In this document: positions 29,052 through 38,633 of the stretch, piece by piece
Layout of the letters: the number at the start of each line of letters is the position of its first letter
Position numbering within the stretch: the first letter of the stretch is position 1
Assembly: GCF_010725485.1 (NCBI RefSeq)
Contig: NZ_AP022598.1
Coordinates: 3,348,001-3,412,000 of the forward strand
Origin: Mycolicibacterium parafortuitum
GTDB lineage: Bacteria; Actinomycetota; Actinomycetes; Mycobacteriales; Mycobacteriaceae
DNA length: 64,000 nucleotides
Reading direction: 5' to 3'
Translations under genes and position numbers: made by a program
The notes under the pieces: generated by a model
The model's database searches: none
What the model was told of the DNA's origin: nothing
The model's input: only the letters and a program-made list of their open reading frames with translations

Positions 29052-31226
29052 TTGAGCGGTAATACGGTACGCCTGCAGGCGATCAACAATGTCGAGGCGT
29101 ATGTGCCGCCGGCGATCAGCTTCGACCCGACCGAGGCGCCCGGAGAGATCTTCGGCGCCAACGTGTTCACCAAGGCCGAGATGCAGCTGCGCCTGCCGAA
29201 ATCGGTGTTCAAGTCCGTGGTCGCGACCATCGAGAAGGGCGCCAAGCTCGACCCCGCGATCGCCGACTCCGTCGCCTCGGCGATGAAGGACTGGGCGCTG
29301 TCGAAGGGTGCCACCCACTACGCGCACGTCTTTTACCCGATGACCGGTCTGACCGCCGAGAAGCACGACAGCTTCCTCGAGCCCGTCTCCGACGGTGAGA
29401 CGCTGGCCGAATTCGCCGGCAAGACCCTGATCCAGGGGGAACCGGATGCGTCCAGCTTCCCGTCGGGCGGGCTGCGCAGCACGTTCGAGGCGCGTGGCTA
29501 CACCGGCTGGGACGTCACCAGCCCGGCCTACATCCTGGAGAACCCGAACGGCAACACGCTGTGCATCCCGACGGTGTTCGTGTCGATGACCGGTGAGGCG
29601 CTGGACTTCAAGACCCCGCTGCTGCGCAGCCAGCAGGCGATGGGCACGCATGCCGAGCGGATCCTGACGCTGTTCGGGCACAAGGATCTGCACAAGGTGG
29701 TCTCGTTCTGCGGTCCGGAGCAGGAGTACTTCCTCGTCGACCGGCACTTCTTCCTGGCCCGCCCCGACCTCGTCAACGCGGGCCGCACGCTGTTCGGCGC
29801 CAAACCGCCCAAGGGCCAGGAGTTCGACGACCACTACTTCGGCGCGGTCCCCGAGCGCGTCCTCGGGTTCATGATGGACACCGAGCGTGAGCTGTTCAAG
29901 CTCGGCATCCCGGCCAAGACCCGGCACAACGAGGTCGCGCCCGCGCAGTTCGAGGTGGCGCCGATGTTCGAGCGAGCCAACATCGCCTCCGATCATCAGC
30001 AGCTGCTGATGACGGTGTTCAAGACGATCGCCAAGAAGCACGGTATGGAGTGCCTGTTCCACGAGAAGCCGTTCGCCGGGGTGAACGGTTCCGGTAAGCA
30101 TGTGAACTTCTCGGTCGGCAACGCCGACCTGGGGTCACTTCTCGTTCCGGGCGACACCCCGCACGAGAACGCGCAGTTCCTGGTGTTCTGCGCCGCGGTG
30201 ATCCGGGCGGTGCACAAATTCTCAGGGCTGCTTCGGGTTTCGGTGGCTTCGGCGACCAACGACCACCGCCTCGGCGCCAACGAGGCGCCGCCGGCGATCA
30301 TCTCGATCTTCCTCGGCGAGCAGCTGGCCGATGTCTTCGAGCAGATCGCCAAGGGGGCGGCGACGTCGTCGAAGGGCAAGGGCGTCATGCACATCGGTGT
30401 CGACACGCTGCCCGCGCTGCCGACCGATCCCGGCGACCGCAACCGCACCAGCCCGTTCGCGTTTACCGGCAACCGTTTCGAATTCCGCGCGCCGGGCTCC
30501 AGCCAGACGGTCGCGGTGCCGATGATCGTGCTGAACACGATCATGGCCGATTCGTTGGACTACATGGCCACGGTGCTGGAGAAGGCCCTCGCCGACGGCG
30601 AGGACTTCGACGTGGCGGTGCAGCGTCTGCTCACCGAGATCATCACCGAGCACGGCGCGGTGGTGTTCAACGGGGACGGTTACTCGGAGAACTGGCAGAT
30701 CGAGGCCGCCGAACGCGGGCTGCCCAACCTCAAGACCACGCTGGACGCGATCCCCGAGCTGATCAAGCCCGGCGCCATCGAGGTCTTCGAGAAATACGGC
30801 GTGTTCAGCGAGCGGGAGTTGCACAGCCGCTACGAGGTGCGCCTCGAGCAGTACGCGCTGACGATCGCGGTCGAGGCGAAGCTTGCGCTCGAACTCGGTA
30901 CGACGGTGATCCTGCCCGCGGCGGTCCGGTACCAGACCGAGCTGGCGCAGAACGTCGCGGCGCTCAAGGCGGCCGGCATGACCGCCGATACCACTCTGCT
31001 GCAGGCGGTTTCGGCGCCGATCGCTGACCTGACCGGCGCGCTCGGTGTGCTCAGGGGCGCACTGGACCACTCGGCGGAGTCGGCGCTGGACGAGGCGACG
31101 CACGCCCAGAAGGCGCTGCTGCCCGCGATGGATGCGGTCCGTGCGGCTGCCGACGCGCTGGAAGCGGTTGTCGCCGACGACCTCTGGCCGTTGCCGACCT
31201 ACCAGGAGATGCTCTACATCCTCTGA
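29052..31226 (+). CDS. Glutamine synthetase type III
   Basis: A 724-residue type III glutamine synthetase (GlnN-like, about 725 aa), which condenses ammonium and glutamate with ATP. The N-terminal GSIII-specific region is followed by catalytic stretches [47 protein letters not shown] and a C-terminal helical domain. The start is TTG at 29052 with AAGGAA 5 bp upstream; no ATG or GTG is in the right place. It is distinct from the GSI enzymes (GlnA1-4) of M. tuberculosis, and there is no adenylylation partner next to it. It probably belongs to ammonium assimilation under special nitrogen supply. Confidence 0.94.
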   Translation: MSGNTVRLQAINNVEAYVPPAISFDPTEAPGEIFGANVFTKAEMQLRLPKSVFKSVVATIEKGAKLDPAIADSVASAMKDWALSKGATHYAHVFYPMTGLTAEKHDSFLEPVSDGETLAEFAGKTLIQGEPDASSFPSGGLRSTFEARGYTGWDVTSPAYILENPNGNTLCIPTVFVSMTGEALDFKTPLLRSQQAMGTHAERILTLFGHKDLHKVVSFCGPEQEYFLVDRHFFLARPDLVNAGRTLFGAKPPKGQEFDDHYFGAVPERVLGFMMDTERELFKLGIPAKTRHNEVAPAQFEVAPMFERANIASDHQQLLMTVFKTIAKKHGMECLFHEKPFAGVNGSGKHVNFSVGNADLGSLLVPGDTPHENAQFLVFCAAVIRAVHKFSGLLRVSVASATNDHRLGANEAPPAIISIFLGEQLADVFEQIAKGAATSSKGKGVMHIGVDTLPALPTDPGDRNRTSPFAFTGNRFEFRAPGSSQTVAVPMIVLNTIMADSLDYMATVLEKALADGEDFDVAVQRLLTEIITEHGAVVFNGDGYSENWQIEAAERGLPNLKTTLDAIPELIKPGAIEVFEKYGVFSERELHSRYEVRLEQYALTIAVEAKLALELGTTVILPAAVRYQTELAQNVAALKAAGMTADTTLLQAVSAPIADLTGALGVLRGALDHSAESALDEATHAQKALLPAMDAVRAAADALEAVVADDLWPLPTYQEMLYIL

Positions 31227-31256
31227 CCGGGGGGATCAGAGGGTGCGCCGGCGCCG

Positions 31257-31314
31257 CGAGCGCGCGTGTCTGCCCGGGGACACTCCGTGTCCACCGTGCA
31301 GGACCGCGCGCTCG
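31257..31314 (+). repeat. 58-nt palindrome, copy 4, left bracket
   Basis: It begins CGAGCGCGCGTGTCTGC and ends GACCGCGCGCTCG, with an internal hairpin GGACAC-TCC-GTGTCC. It equals the reverse complement of 31832-31889 at 55 of 58 positions. Confidence 0.9.
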
Positions 31315-31344
31315 CGGTAGCGGCTGCGCGGCATGATGGACCTC

Positions 31345-31806
31345 ATGCCGCGCAGCAAGGGTAGGAAGAAGACCGCCAAGGGCAAGGCCTGGCGGGCCGG
31401 CCGCGACGGCGCATCCGACAGCGACGCGGGCGCCGGTGATCCTCGGCTCGACGGGATCGACGTCGAGGCCCTCGAAGAGTCACTGAGCGCGGTCGACGCC
31501 ACCGAGCATGCGCGCTACCGCGACGAGGAACTCGGTGCTCGCCTGGTCAGCCGCGGGTGGGTCGCGGTGCACGCCCATGTCCAGCAGCTGTCCGACATGT
31601 GGGTGTGGCCACCGTCCACACCCGGCGACGACGGCTGGGTGCCCACCATGATCACCGTCCAGCCCGACGGCTACATCATGCAGTCGGCGGACTACGCCGA
31701 GCACCAGGTCGACCACGCGCTGCATTACGACACCCGGGTCGAGGTGCTCGCCGACCTGGAGTCGATCGAGGCCTACCGGCACCCGCGCGACCCCCGCACG
31801 AGCTGA
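31345..31806 (+). CDS. Conserved hypothetical protein bracketed by inverted repeats
   Basis: A 153-residue soluble protein. The N terminus is lysine/arginine rich (MPRSKGRKKTAKGKAW), then an acidic low-complexity segment, then a folded part of about 90 residues with VAVHAHVQQLSDMWVWPP and ITVQPDGYIMQSADYAEH. No family is recognised. ATGs at 31333 and 31336 are alternative starts; 31345 is preferred because GGACC lies just before it and the basic N terminus then comes first. The gene is flanked by two nearly identical 58-nt palindromes in inverted orientation. Confidence 0.65.
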   Translation: MPRSKGRKKTAKGKAWRAGRDGASDSDAGAGDPRLDGIDVEALEESLSAVDATEHARYRDEELGARLVSRGWVAVHAHVQQLSDMWVWPPSTPGDDGWVPTMITVQPDGYIMQSADYAEHQVDHALHYDTRVEVLADLESIEAYRHPRDPRTS

Positions 31807-31831
31807 CGCGCGCCGCGCGCTGAGGACGGGA

Positions 31832-31889
31832 CGAGCGCGCGGTCCTGCACGGGTGACACGGAGTGTCCCCGTGCAGACACGCGCGCTCG
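31832..31889 (-). repeat. 58-nt palindrome, copy 5, right bracket
   Basis: Inverted partner of 31257-31314. It contains the arms CGAGCGCGCG / CGCGCGCTCG and CTGCACGGG / CCCGTGCAG around GACAC/GTGTC, so it can fold into a nearly continuous hairpin. It lies between the small gene and the 3' end of iolG. Confidence 0.9.
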
Positions 31890-31915
31890 CGGTGCCGGCG
31901 GGACGACTGGGATGC

Positions 31916-32932
31916 TCAGGGGCGTTCGGCGAGCTGCACGTCGACGGGGCTACCGGTCTCCAGCGATTCGACGCCGGCGGCGCAGACCGCCGCGGCGGCG
32001 TAGCCGTCCCACGCGGTCGGGCCATCGGTGTAATTCCCCGTGGTGGCACCGCCCTTGACCGCGTCGACCCAACGCTGGATCTCGCTGTCGTAGGCGCGAC
32101 CGAAGCGCTCGCGGAACCCGGGGGTGATCGTGCCGCCCCACACGCCGGGGGAGCTCTTGCGGATCAGCCCGACGTCCAGACCGATCATCGCGCTACCGTG
32201 CTCACCGACCACCTCGGTGCGCACCTCGTAGGCGACGCCGGTGGTGACGAAGAGTTCGACGTCGACGTGCTTGCCCGAGACCGTCCTCAAGATCGCGATC
32301 TGCGGGTCGATCACACCCTCGGGCGCACCGGGATTCGAGGCGGGCTTGATGATCTGCACGGTGGCGATCTCCTCGCCGAACAGGAAGCGGGTCACGTCCA
32401 CCTCGTGCACGAGCGAGTCCTTGACGATCAGTGAGCTGTCGAAGTATGACGGCACATGCGGATTGCGGTGCACACAGTGCATCACCAGTGGCCGGCCGAG
32501 CTCTCCACCGTCGAGCAGCATCTTCAGCCGCATGTACTCGTCGTCGAAGCGGCGCATGAACCCGACCTGGATCAGCGATCGGCCGAGCTCCGCCTCCCGC
32601 CGCACGATGTCCAGCGACGTGGAAACATCTGTCGTCAAAGGCTTTTCGCACATGACCGGTTTGCGGTACTCCAGGCAGGCGAGTAGTTGCTTCTCGTGTG
32701 CGGACCCCGGGCTGGCGACAAGTACCGCATCGACATCGTCACCGGCGATCGCATCCAGTGGGTCGGCGACGGCCCGGCAGCCGGGGACGGAGCCGGCGAG
32801 CTGTTCGGCCTTCTCCGTGACGTAGTCGTTGACCACGCTCACCCGGGCGCCGGAGATGCGCGAGGTGATGCGGGCGACGTGGTCGGCGCCCATCACACCG
32901 ACACCGAGCACGGCGATACGCAGATCTGACAT
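31916..32932 (-). CDS. iolG: Inositol 2-dehydrogenase, Gfo/Idh/MocA family
   Basis: A 338-residue NAD(P)-dependent dehydrogenase. The Rossmann motif VLGVGVMGADH is at the N terminus, the catalytic EKP Lys lies in KPVMCEKPLTTD, and the inositol-dehydrogenase-type segment LIQVGFMRRFDDEYMRLK is followed by VHEVDVTRFLFGE carrying the substrate-binding His/Asp. It is the last gene of the iolC-aldolase-iolB-iolD-iolG operon, 11 bp after iolD. It oxidises myo-inositol to 2-keto-myo-inositol in the first step of the pathway. The ATG at 32932 gives the standard length; an upstream frame extension enters iolD. Confidence 0.9.
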   Translation of the reverse strand: MSDLRIAVLGVGVMGADHVARITSRISGARVSVVNDYVTEKAEQLAGSVPGCRAVADPLDAIAGDDVDAVLVASPGSAHEKQLLACLEYRKPVMCEKPLTTDVSTSLDIVRREAELGRSLIQVGFMRRFDDEYMRLKMLLDGGELGRPLVMHCVHRNPHVPSYFDSSLIVKDSLVHEVDVTRFLFGEEIATVQIIKPASNPGAPEGVIDPQIAILRTVSGKHVDVELFVTTGVAYEVRTEVVGEHGSAMIGLDVGLIRKSSPGVWGGTITPGFRERFGRAYDSEIQRWVDAVKGGATTGNYTDGPTAWDGYAAAAVCAAGVESLETGSPVDVQLAERP

Positions 32933-32943
32933 GGCGTTCCTCG

Positions 32944-34893
32944 TCAGCGATCGGACGGATTGATCAGCGGCCGTTGCACTTTCTTCCACTCCGCGTAGCG
33001 CTGGTAGGCCTGCTGCGTGGAATCCAGGGTGGAGACCTCGCTGACCGGGACGTCCCACCACGAATGGCTGTCGGGTGCGTACACCAGCGGATCGGTCTCG
33101 ACATAGATTACCGTGGTGCGGTCACTGGCCTTGGCCACCTTGACCGCATCGGTGAACTCGGCCGCGGTGTCCGCCCGGATGACGTCCGCGCCGAGGCTGG
33201 CGGCGTTGGCGGCCAGGTCCACCGGCAGTCTGCCACCGTCGAGCCGTCCGCTCTCGCCGCGGTACTGATATGACGTGCCGAACCGTTGCGAGCCAAGCGA
33301 TTCCGACAGCCCGCCGATCGACGCGAAACCGTGGTTCTGCACCAGCACCGGGATGATCTTGACGCCCTCCTGCACCGCCGTGGCCAGTTCGGTGGCCATC
33401 ATCAGGTACGAGCCGTCGCCGACCATCACGAACACGTCGCGCTCGGGGGCGGCCATCCGCACACCGATACCGCCGGCGATCTCGTAACCCATGCACGAGA
33501 AGCCGTATTCGACGTGATACCCCTTCCGGTCGCGCATCCGCCACAGCTTGTGCAGATCACCGGGCATGGACCCGGCCGCACACACCACCACGTCGCGGGG
33601 ATCCGACAGCGTGTTCACCAGCCCGATCACCTGGTTCTGGTTCAGTGCCTCGCCGTCGCGGGTGCGGTAGGCATCGTCGACGGTGGCGTTCCACTCCGCC
33701 ATCAGCTCACGGATCCGGGTGGTGTACTCGGCGTCGACGGTGTGGTCGGCCAGCAGTTCGGTCAGCGCGTCGAGCGCCTCGCGCGCATCCGATACCACGC
33801 TGATGCCGCCCTGCTTGACCGAATCCAGCGACGCCACATTGATGTTCACGAACCGCACGTCGGGGTTGTTGAACGCCGTGCGCGACGCGGAGGTGAAGTC
33901 GCTGTACCGGGTGCCGATCCCGATGACGACGTCGGCCTCACTGGCGAGCGCGTTCGCGGCGGTGGTGCCCGTCGATCCGACCGCGCCGACCGAGCGCGGA
34001 TCGTCGTGCAGCAGCGAACCCTTACCCGCCTGGCTCTCGCACACCGGGATGCCGGTGGTGGCGACGAAACGTGCCAGCGCCTCGTCGGCCCCCGAGTAGA
34101 TCACGCCGCCGCCGGCGACGATCAGCGGTGTGCGTGCCGACCGGATCACCGCCGCAGCCTTGGCGATGACGGACCGTTCCGGCAGCGGGCGGGCGATGTG
34201 CCAGGTGCGCTCGGCGAACAGCGACACCGGCCAGTCGAACGATTCGGCCTGGACATCCTGGGGGAGCGCCACGGTCGCCGCGCCGGTCTCGACGGGATCG
34301 GTCAGCACCCGCATCGCGCCGAGGAGCGCGGCGGGCAACTGTTCGGGCCGCCACACCCGGTCGAAATACCGCGACAGCGGTTTGAACGCGTCGTTGACCG
34401 TCACGTCGCCGCTGGACGGCAACTCCAGTTCCTGCAACACCGGCGCGCTGACGCGGGTCGCGAAAGTATCGGAGGGCAGCAGCAATACCGGCAACCGGTT
34501 GATCGTGGCCAGCGCCGCGCCGGTCAGCATGTTCGTCGAGCCGGGGCCGACACTGGCGGTGACCGCCCACGCCTGGGTGCGGTCCTGCTGGCGCGCGTAC
34601 GCGACCGCGGTGTGCACCATGGCCTGCTCGTTGCGTCCGAGCACGTATCTCAGCCCGGGTTCGACGCCGGCCTCGCGTGCTTCGATCTCGTCCTGCAGCA
34701 ACGCCTGCCCGATGCCCGCCACGTTGCCATGGCCGAAGATCCCGAGGCAGCCGGCGAAGAACTTGTGCCGCTCGCCGTCCCGCTCGACATACTGGTTGGC
34801 CAGGAACCGCACGGTCGCCTGGGCCACGGTGAGCCGCACGGTCGGTTCATCGTCGACGAGCTTCTCGGTCGACTTCGGCGCGGTGGAAACCAC
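32944..34893 (-). CDS. iolD: 3D-(3,5/4)-trihydroxycyclohexane-1,2-dione acylhydrolase
   Basis: A 649-residue thiamine-diphosphate enzyme that opens the inositol-derived ring. The N-terminal Pyr domain has GIFGHGNVAGIGQAL and VTASVGPGSTNMLTGAA; the C-terminal PP domain has the TPP motif VMVGDGSYLMM ... LVQNHGFASIGGL. Length and motifs match IolD, and not acetolactate synthase. The GTG at 34893 has AAGGAG with 8-bp spacing. It lies 3 bp after iolB and 11 bp before iolG. Confidence 0.95.
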   Translation of the reverse strand: MVSTAPKSTEKLVDDEPTVRLTVAQATVRFLANQYVERDGERHKFFAGCLGIFGHGNVAGIGQALLQDEIEAREAGVEPGLRYVLGRNEQAMVHTAVAYARQQDRTQAWAVTASVGPGSTNMLTGAALATINRLPVLLLPSDTFATRVSAPVLQELELPSSGDVTVNDAFKPLSRYFDRVWRPEQLPAALLGAMRVLTDPVETGAATVALPQDVQAESFDWPVSLFAERTWHIARPLPERSVIAKAAAVIRSARTPLIVAGGGVIYSGADEALARFVATTGIPVCESQAGKGSLLHDDPRSVGAVGSTGTTAANALASEADVVIGIGTRYSDFTSASRTAFNNPDVRFVNINVASLDSVKQGGISVVSDAREALDALTELLADHTVDAEYTTRIRELMAEWNATVDDAYRTRDGEALNQNQVIGLVNTLSDPRDVVVCAAGSMPGDLHKLWRMRDRKGYHVEYGFSCMGYEIAGGIGVRMAAPERDVFVMVGDGSYLMMATELATAVQEGVKIIPVLVQNHGFASIGGLSESLGSQRFGTSYQYRGESGRLDGGRLPVDLAANAASLGADVIRADTAAEFTDAVKVAKASDRTTVIYVETDPLVYAPDSHSWWDVPVSEVSTLDSTQQAYQRYAEWKKVQRPLINPSDR

Positions 34894-34896
34894 GGG

Positions 34897-35787
34897 TCAT
34901 TCTCCTTGAATAGCGGGGTCGGCTGCGGGCGATCCGGTGAACGGTAGGCGCGGGTCGACGTCCTGGTGCTCCCAACTGCCGCGCAGCCAGGTGTGATTCG
35001 GGTCGTCACAGATCAGCCAGGCCCGGGTGGGACCGGATCCGGCCATCACGTTCAGGTAGTACATGTGGTGTCCGGGCGCGGCGATGGACGGGCCGTGGTA
35101 GCCGTGCGGGACCAGCACCACGTCACCGGAGCGCACCTCTTCGAGCACCTCGATCGGGCGTTGCGGGGTGCCGTACACCCGGTGGTATCCGAACCCCGGG
35201 GTGCCGGCGGGGGAGTCGCCGATCTCGAAGTAGTAGATCTCCTCGAGCTGGGTCTCGACGTCGCTGTTCTCGTCGTGCTTGTGGGCCGGGTAGCTCGACC
35301 AGTTGCCGCCCGGGGTGATCACCTCACACGCGATCAGGGAATCCGCCTCGAACGCCGTCGCGGTGCCGAAGTTGTGTACCTGCCTGCTGCAGTTGCCCGC
35401 ACCGCGCAACTCGACCGCGACCTCGGCCGCGGCCACCCGCCGGTTCGGAAACGACGTCGCGGCCCTCGCACCGCAGATCGCGATGCGGCCGTGGCCCGCC
35501 AGGGTGTAGTCCTGCCCGATGCCGAGGTAGACCATGTCGGCGGGCCCGTCGAACACCGACGCCCGCGGTGACAGCGTGAAGGTCTCACCGCCGCACTCGA
35601 CACGTCCGCCACCGGACAGCGGAAGGATCATCACCTCGGTGCCGTCGGTGGACAGCGACACCGAGCCGTCGGCACCCAGATCGACGACATGCAACGAGGA
35701 TTCGGCCCAGCCGGCGTCCTCGGGGGTGATCGCGACGGTGAACGGTGCGACGGCGCTGCCCGCCGGGATGTACAGTTCCGACCTCAT
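34897..35787 (-). CDS. iolB: 5-deoxy-glucuronate isomerase
   Basis: A 296-residue bicupin isomerase of the KduI/IolB family, converting 5-deoxy-glucuronate to 2-deoxy-5-keto-gluconate. The metal site is visible as YPAHKHDE followed by EEIYYFEIG and, later, VLVPHGYHGPSIAAPG. The ATG at 35787 overlaps the upstream aldolase stop (ATGA). The longer open frame reaching 36651 overlaps the aldolase gene and is not real. Confidence 0.94.
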   Translation of the reverse strand: MRSELYIPAGSAVAPFTVAITPEDAGWAESSLHVVDLGADGSVSLSTDGTEVMILPLSGGGRVECGGETFTLSPRASVFDGPADMVYLGIGQDYTLAGHGRIAICGARAATSFPNRRVAAAEVAVELRGAGNCSRQVHNFGTATAFEADSLIACEVITPGGNWSSYPAHKHDENSDVETQLEEIYYFEIGDSPAGTPGFGYHRVYGTPQRPIEVLEEVRSGDVVLVPHGYHGPSIAAPGHHMYYLNVMAGSGPTRAWLICDDPNHTWLRGSWEHQDVDPRLPFTGSPAADPAIQGE

Positions 35788-36668
35788 CGGACCATCGCCA
35801 CCGCGGTCGCGACGGCCGCACTGACGTCGTCGTCGGGCGGATACAACAGGCTGCGTCCGACGATCAGACCCCGCACCGAGGGCAGGGCCAGCGCCTTCTG
35901 CCAGCTGGCGAACGCCTCGTCGGGATCGGTCGGGTCGCCGCCGAGAAGCAGGGTCGGCAGCGTGGTCGCATCCATCACCCGTTCCATCTCGGCCACGACG
36001 GGCAGTTTCATCCAGGTGAACGCCGACGTGCCGCCGAGCCCCTGGCTGATGTGCACCGACTTGATCACCGCGTCGGGGGACAGGTCGTTGCGCACCTTGC
36101 TGTTCACTCGTGACGACATGAATGGTTCCAGCATCGCGATCAGCCCGTGGGCGGCCAGTTCGTCGACGGCGCGGGCGCAGGACGCCAGCGTGGCGACCGT
36201 GCCGGGATCGTCGAGGTCGATGCGGCACAACATCTTTCCGCCGTTCATCTTCGCCGCGGCGGTGGACGCCGCGGTGGCGCCCGTCATGCGGTCGTCGAGT
36301 TCGAACGACGAACCCGCCAGCCCGCCGCGGTTGAACGAGGAGAACACCACCTTGTCCTCCAGCGCGCCGAGCAGCACCAGGTCGTCGAGGATGTCCGCGG
36401 TGGCGAGCACGCCGTCCACGCCTGGATCGGCGAGCGCGGTGCGCAGCCGATCGAGCAGTTCGGTGCGGCTGTTCATCGCGGTGGGACGCGAGCCGACCGA
36501 CAGGGCGCCCCTGGCCGGGTGGTCCGCGGCGACGATCATCAGTCTTCCGTTGCCGCGCAGCGTGGGCCGGGTGGCGCGCTGCGCCCAGGCGCGGGCCACG
36601 GCCCCCGGTTCGGTGGCCCGGACCTCGGTCAGCGACACGTAATCGGTGCACACGGCGGTATCAGACAT
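35784..36668 (-). CDS. Cgl0158-family (beta/alpha)8 aldolase, probable 2-deoxy-5-keto-gluconate-6-phosphate aldolase
   Basis: A 294-residue TIM-barrel protein of the type named after Corynebacterium Cgl0158, which is found beside iolC. It shows LMIVAADHPARGAL at the first strand, GGKMLCRIDLDDP, TWMKLPVV with a candidate Schiff-base Lys, and the phosphate-binding end GLIVGRSLLYPP. It sits between iolC (8-bp overlap) and iolB (4-bp overlap), exactly where the pathway needs an aldolase splitting the phosphorylated keto-acid into dihydroxyacetone phosphate and malonate semialdehyde. It thus probably replaces class II IolJ; activity is inferred from context. Confidence 0.82.
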   Translation of the reverse strand: MSDTAVCTDYVSLTEVRATEPGAVARAWAQRATRPTLRGNGRLMIVAADHPARGALSVGSRPTAMNSRTELLDRLRTALADPGVDGVLATADILDDLVLLGALEDKVVFSSFNRGGLAGSSFELDDRMTGATAASTAAAKMNGGKMLCRIDLDDPGTVATLASCARAVDELAAHGLIAMLEPFMSSRVNSKVRNDLSPDAVIKSVHISQGLGGTSAFTWMKLPVVAEMERVMDATTLPTLLLGGDPTDPDEAFASWQKALALPSVRGLIVGRSLLYPPDDDVSAAVATAVAMVR

Positions 36669-37629
36669 TGACAGCCCCCATCGCGGTCTGCTCGGCCAGA
36701 TCGGCGACCTCGGCGGCGGTCGGCATCGCGGTCGAACATTCGAGCCGGCCCGCGACGATGGCGCCCGCGGCGTTGGCGTAGCGCAGCGTCTTCTCCAGCG
36801 ACCAGTTGTTCAGCAAGCCATGGCACAGGCTGCCGCCGAACGCATCGCCTGCGCCCAGGCCGTTGACCACGTCGACTTCGTTGGGCGCCACCGTCACCGA
36901 CGAGTGCTTCGTCTTGCCGAGGACACCGCGCGGACCCTGTTTGACGATGGCCAGCTCGACACCGAGGTCGAGCAGCGCGTCGGCGGCCTTGTGCGGGTTG
37001 GTCTCGCCGACGGCGATCTCACACTCCTCACGGTTGCCGACCGCGACCGTGACATGGGCCAGCGCCTTGCGCACCTGCTCGGTGGCCGCGGCGGGGGAGG
37101 CCCAGAACATCGGCCGGTAGTCGAGGTCGAGCACCGTCAGCGGACGCCGTTCGCGAGCGCCCCAGGCTGCGAAATGTGCACTGCGGCTCGGCTCTTCGGA
37201 CAGTCCGGTGACCGTCGACCAGTACAGCCGCGCCGATCGCACCGCCTCGGAGTCGATCTCGTCGGCGCGGATCTGCAGATCCGGTGCACTGGGCTTGCGG
37301 TAGAAGTACAGCGGGAAGTCGTCGGGCGGGAAGATCTCGCAGAACGTCACCGGGGTCGGGAACTCGCCGTGGGTGGCCACGAAGCGGCTGTCGACGTCGA
37401 GGCGCTCGAGTTCGGCGCGCACATAACGGCCGAACGGGTCGTCACCGACGCCCGAGATCAGCGCCGCGCGGTTCCCCAGGCGTGCCGCGGCGACCGCGAC
37501 GTTGGCGGCGCTGCCACCGAGGAACTTCCCGAACGTCTGCACCTCTTCGAGGCCGACTCCGACCTGGAGTGGATATACGTCGACGCCGCACCGCCCGATG
37601 GCGAGCACGTCATATGGCTGATTGGTCAT
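36661..37629 (-). CDS. iolC: 5-dehydro-2-deoxygluconokinase, PfkB family
   Basis: A 322-residue ribokinase-fold sugar kinase. The first PfkB signature appears in KFLGGSAANVAVAAARLG; the catalytic anion hole is NGLGAGDAFGGSLCHGLL, with Asp as base. In the iol operon it phosphorylates 2-deoxy-5-keto-gluconate. It is the first gene of the operon, divergent from gntR. The ATG at 37629 has GGAG 9 bp upstream; a GTG one codon earlier is also possible. The operator-like TGTCCTGACA lies about 75 bp upstream. Confidence 0.92.
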   Translation of the reverse strand: MTNQPYDVLAIGRCGVDVYPLQVGVGLEEVQTFGKFLGGSAANVAVAAARLGNRAALISGVGDDPFGRYVRAELERLDVDSRFVATHGEFPTPVTFCEIFPPDDFPLYFYRKPSAPDLQIRADEIDSEAVRSARLYWSTVTGLSEEPSRSAHFAAWGARERRPLTVLDLDYRPMFWASPAAATEQVRKALAHVTVAVGNREECEIAVGETNPHKAADALLDLGVELAIVKQGPRGVLGKTKHSSVTVAPNEVDVVNGLGAGDAFGGSLCHGLLNNWSLEKTLRYANAAGAIVAGRLECSTAMPTAAEVADLAEQTAMGAVNV

Positions 37630-37701
37630 CACAAGTCACTCCGACGGATAGGTGTGGGTGGCTGACTACGACTGTGCCCCGCGTCACGGCAAGCTGTCAA
37701 C

Positions 37702-37717
37702 ACTTTGTCCTGACATT
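37702..37717. promoter_or_regulatory. Putative GntR (IolR-like) operator, copy A
   Basis: ACTTTGTCCTGACATT contains the dyad TGTC-CT-GACA, typical of GntR operators. The identical 16 bp occur in reverse at 41874-41889. The site lies in the 168-bp divergent region between iolC and gntR, in locally AT-rich sequence suitable for promoters. Confidence 0.75.
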
Positions 37718-37797
37718 CTATCTTTATCTCAATCGGTGTTAGGATTCAGCTACCTTCTGACTACCTTTGACACGTTCCTCGCGAGATCGGAGCCGAT

Positions 37798-38529
37798 GTG
37801 CCGCTGACTGTGGAGCTAGACAGGTCAAGCCCGGTCCCTCTCTACTACCAGCTCGCCCAGGCGATCGAGGCCGCCATCAGAGATGGCGAACTCGCCCCCG
37901 GTGACCGATTCGAGAACGAGCTCGCGTTGGCGAAGCGACTCACGCTGTCGCGCCCGACCACGCGGCGGGCGATTCAGGAGCTCGTCGACAAGGGCCTACT
38001 GGTCCGCAAGCGGGGTGTCGGCACCCAGGTCGTCCAGAATCCGGTGCACCGCCGAGTCGAGTTGACCAGTCTGTTCGACGACCTCGCACGCGCGGGCCAG
38101 GAGCCGACCACCCGGCTGCTGAAGTACCACGTCGGTCCGCCCGACGAAGAGATCGCCCGCGAACTGAACCTGACCGACGGGCGGGACGTCGCGACGATCC
38201 ACCGGCTCCGGTGCGCGAACGGCGAACCGCTGGCGTTGATGACGAACCACCTGCCCGCCGACATCGCGCCGCAGGCCGATGAACTCGAGAAGCACGGGCT
38301 GTACCAGTCGCTGCGGGCCCGTGGTGTGCACATCCGCCTCGCCAGGCAGCGGATCGGCGCGCGCAGCGCGACGCGCGCAGAGGCCCAGCTGCTCGAGGAA
38401 AAGCACAATGCCCCGCTACTGACCATGGCGCGCACTGCATTCGACGACTCCGGCGCCGCCGTCGAGTTCGGCCACCACTGCTATCGCGCATCGCGCTACT
38501 ACTTCGAAACCACCCTTGTGGACCGCTGA
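37798..38529 (+). CDS. GntR/HutC-family transcriptional regulator of inositol catabolism
   Basis: A 243-residue regulator. The N-terminal winged helix reads PLYYQLAQAIEAAIRDGELA, RFENELALAKRLTLSRPTTR and GLLVRKRGVGTQVV; the C-terminal half is a UTRA effector domain (about residues 95-240). The GTG at 37798 starts directly before the DNA-binding helix. It is divergent from iolC and next to an operator repeated before the sugar ABC transporter, so it most likely represses both units and is released by an inositol derivative; that ligand is inferred. Confidence 0.9.
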   Translation: MPLTVELDRSSPVPLYYQLAQAIEAAIRDGELAPGDRFENELALAKRLTLSRPTTRRAIQELVDKGLLVRKRGVGTQVVQNPVHRRVELTSLFDDLARAGQEPTTRLLKYHVGPPDEEIARELNLTDGRDVATIHRLRCANGEPLALMTNHLPADIAPQADELEKHGLYQSLRARGVHIRLARQRIGARSATRAEAQLLEEKHNAPLLTMARTAFDDSGAAVEFGHHCYRASRYYFETTLVDR

Positions 38530-38633
38530 TTTTATAAAGGTCCTCTAATAGGTCCGCCGATTGCGCCACCGGCGGATGGCATTTGTGACACTCTCTCCTT
38601 CGGAACCTTCGGCAGGACCGCGGGGAGGGCATC

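Noticed and set aside
34897..36651. 584-residue apparent fusion ending in IolB
   Set aside because: The first half overlaps the aldolase gene in another frame; IolB starts at 35787 by an ATGA overlap and family length.
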